Positions 6,174 to 7,599 of a stretch of DNA of 7,599 nt are shown piece after piece. The notes under the pieces were generated by a model. The model was not told the DNA's origin and did not search any database. It saw only the letters and a program-made list of their open reading frames with translations. This DNA is from an uncultured Campylobacter sp. (GTDB lineage Bacteria > Campylobacterota > Campylobacteria > Campylobacterales > Campylobacteraceae): positions 1 through 7,599 of the forward strand of contig NZ_CALEDC010000412.1 of NCBI RefSeq assembly GCF_937949835.1, read 5' to 3'. The position numbers were made by a program, and so were the translations under genes. Every line of letters starts with the position of its first letter. The first letter of the stretch is position 1.

Positions 6174-6698
6174 GTGAGCGAAAAATTTCAAGCCGAGATG
6201 AAAGAGCTAGACGAAAAATTCGCCGCAATACCGGAGAATTTAAAGAAGCGATACGATAAACATAGGCTAATTAGGTGCTCTAGTATGGTATTTTTAGCGC
6301 TTTTGTTCGGCATTGCATCGGTAGCTTCGCGACTTATTTCCTACGTGGATATTCAGATGCCCGAGCCTCTTTTGTTTTGTGTGGCGGTCGTTTTATCCAT
6401 TTGCTTGACGGCATTTTGTTTAAAGTGCTACAAGACAAAAAAATACAGCAGCTTTTTCATAAAAAATCAAGATGCCAGTTTGACGATTTTTACTTTTGAG
6501 AATACGGCTAGCTTAGTATTGGTTTTATTTCCCACTTTGCTATTTCTATCTTCGGCAATAGGAGGTTCGCGAGATGAGTTAAGCGGCGCCGGCACTTTAT
6601 ACGGAGTCTTTATAGCTCCGATTTGCATATTAGTTTTTCTTTTATGCTATTTTTTCAACCGAGGCACCTATATTCCAAAAGACGATAAATTCTGCTAA
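6174..6698 (+). CDS. Four-helix membrane protein of unknown function
   Basis: A 174-residue product with a charged, helical N-terminus likely in the cytoplasm (MSEKFQAEMKELDEKFAAIP, 1-20, then a basic KKRYDKHR), followed by four hydrophobic segments at about 36-57, 65-84, 108-129 and 141-162 and a short polar tail. Segments 1-2 and 3-4 form two hairpins separated by KCYKTKKYSSFFIKNQ, a basic loop likely cytoplasmic. GTG is the start because AAAGGAG at 6161-6167 lies 6 bases before it, and there is a clear promoter. I recognise no family. Its neighbours are the frameshifted gene and another orphan membrane protein, so the context does not give a role. Confidence 0.75.
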   Translation: MSEKFQAEMKELDEKFAAIPENLKKRYDKHRLIRCSSMVFLALLFGIASVASRLISYVDIQMPEPLLFCVAVVLSICLTAFCLKCYKTKKYSSFFIKNQDASLTIFTFENTASLVLVLFPTLLFLSSAIGGSRDELSGAGTLYGVFIAPICILVFLLCYFFNRGTYIPKDDKFC

Positions 6699-6778
6699 AT
6701 TTCGATGAGGTGAAAGCTGCGAAACCTTATAAAAGAGCTGCAAAGATGGCGTTAAGCGGCGGGTTTGGACGAATGTTT

Positions 6779-6842
6779 AAATTTGGCTTATCGTAACTTA
6801 GTACCCCTTGTATTTGCATTAAAGTTCTGTTGAGCCAAATTT
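6779..6842. repeat. Inverted repeat of 10 bases upstream of the last gene
   Basis: AAATTTGGCT at 6779-6788 and AGCCAAATTT at 6833-6842 are perfect inverted arms 44 bases apart. The right arm touches the proposed -10 box at 6846. The spacing is long for a terminator stem; it could be a regulator site pair or a chance pairing of AAATTT words extended by GGCT. Confidence 0.4.
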
Positions 6843-6845
6843 TTA

Positions 6846-6851
6846 TATACT
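6846..6851 (+). promoter_or_regulatory. Possible -10 box for the gene at 6902
   Basis: TATACT with a T-run just upstream (ATTTTTATATACT) resembles a Campylobacter -10 region and lies 50 bases before the GTG. TAAGAAT at 6875-6881 is a weaker alternative. Confidence 0.4.
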
Positions 6852-6901
6852 TACTTAAGGGATCGGCGCTAAAATAAGAATATTTAAATTAAAAGGTCGG
6901 T

Positions 6902-7492
6902 GTGAAAGCAATTAGGAATTTTTATGAATGGCTAAGCATTTGGGATAAGATAAAGATCTGCTTTTGCTTAATATTGGTCGCTTACGCATGGTATTATATA
7001 GTCGCTTTGTCTAATCCAAAAAATTTAAGTGATCTCAAAATCACAGATGGCATAATAACAGGTTTTACTAGCGATTCCGCGTTAAGGGGAGGAAGCTGGT
7101 GGTTATTGCAATTTTATGATAGCGAAAGAAAAGCCGTAGAGAAGGTTTCCTTGGGACTAAATTATAAAGGGATAGATGAATTTTATATATATGACAAACA
7201 AAGAGATATACTACGTTTTGATCTTTTGCAAGATCGCAAAGTTAGGATTTGGTATTCCAAATTCCCCTTTCCGTTTAAAACGAAAACGGCTTATCAAATT
7301 CTTATTTTAGACGATAATTTAGGCGAACGAGAAAGCATAAAAGGGCATAGATATTTTATGAGATTTGCGGATAGAGGATATTATATTACACCGAAGAAAT
7401 GGTTTATGCTAGCAATGTCTCATATGGTTTTAATTTTTATTGTTTTGGATACCATATCAAAATTTAAAAGAGAAAATTGTGACAAGCTTTAA
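6902..7492 (+). CDS. AT-rich membrane-anchored protein of unknown function
   Basis: A 196-residue protein with a hydrophobic segment near each end: residues 18-36 (ICFCLILVAYAWYYIVAL) and 167-185 (WFMLAMSHMVLIFIVLDTI). The middle of about 130 residues looks like a beta-rich soluble domain: ITDGIITGFTSDSALRGGSW, FYDSERKAVEKVSL, DRKVRIWYSKF, YQILILDDN. This layout suggests a domain held between two helices on one face of the membrane, probably periplasmic; that is inference. GTG is the start, with AAAAGG at 6891-6896 five bases before it. Its composition is far more AT-rich than the left half of the window and codons ending in A or T dominate, which points to recent acquisition. I recognise no family. 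Confidence 0.75.
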   Translation: MKAIRNFYEWLSIWDKIKICFCLILVAYAWYYIVALSNPKNLSDLKITDGIITGFTSDSALRGGSWWLLQFYDSERKAVEKVSLGLNYKGIDEFYIYDKQRDILRFDLLQDRKVRIWYSKFPFPFKTKTAYQILILDDNLGERESIKGHRYFMRFADRGYYITPKKWFMLAMSHMVLIFIVLDTISKFKRENCDKL

Positions 7493-7514
7493 TTCATTGA
7501 CGGATTAGGTACGG

Positions 7515-7554
7515 TAAGGGCTCGCGCAAATCTAGCGCATAAATTTCGCCCTTA
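7515..7554. terminator. Stem-loop after the last gene
   Basis: TAAGGGC at 7515-7521 pairs perfectly with GCCCTTA at 7548-7554, and inside it GCGC at 7524-7527 pairs with GCGC at 7535-7538. It lies 23 bases after the stop codon of the gene at 6902. There is no clean T run after it, so a terminator role is possible but unproven. The rest of the window end (7539-7599) holds three more RAATTY words about 22 bases apart and no supported gene. Confidence 0.35.
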
Positions 7555-7599
7555 AATCGTGTAAATTTCACGCTCTGTTCGACGGAATTTCACGCGCAA

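Noticed and set aside
6710..6796. Possible small basic peptide of 28 residues from GTG 6710
   Set aside because: The composition (VKAAKPYKRAAKMALSGGFG) is plausible for a peptide, but there is no good ribosome binding site or promoter, and a frame of this length is expected by chance.
7494..7589. Minus-strand frame ending at 7494 that reads GEIYALDLREPLPYLIRQ
   Set aside because: It looks mildly protein-like, but an in-frame stop at 7590-7592 leaves at most 31 codons and the sequence overlaps the hairpin and AAATTT repeats. It could be the tail of a broken gene beyond the window; not supportable here.

Overview
The window looks like Campylobacter chromosome. The left end carries the gene order der-aroK-trpS, which I remember as the C. 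jejuni order (there followed by serS). Both genes and gaps are packed with AAATTT/GAATTT words. Base composition is high for the genus in the left two thirds (39 of 60 bases are G or C at 4201-4260 by hand count). That suggests a GC-richer oral-type species of the C. gracilis, C. showae or C. rectus kind; the species is an inference.

Left block (1-2964), all on +, tightly packed: the 3' end of the ribosome-assembly GTPase gene der; an aroK gene overlapping it by 14 bases and fused in frame to an unrecognised C-terminal domain of about 145 residues; trpS; and a DUF2628-type membrane protein gene 10 bases after trpS. Middle block (3049-5100): an ACT-domain protein (UPF0237) and a PFL-like UPF0210/DUF711 protein, a pair commonly found together and apparently translated as one unit, then a small lipoprotein gene.

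Right block (5101-7599) is different. A gap of 441 bases is filled with AAATTT-type repeats, including four tandem 13-mers and short GC hairpins. It is followed by a small gene broken by a frameshift at a (CG)4 tract, a second repeat-rich gap with a clear TATAAT promoter, and two unrecognised membrane-protein genes. The second of these is strikingly AT-rich (17 of 60 bases G or C at 7141-7200). This half reads as accessory DNA next to a housekeeping block.

The most interesting points are the AroK fusion with its own internal ribosome binding site, the repairable CG-tract frameshift at 5865-5872, and the dense clustering of RAATTY words in the gaps. RAATTY is the motif methylated by CtsM and linked to DNA uptake in C. 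jejuni. I see no tRNA, rRNA, CRISPR array, transposase or phage gene.
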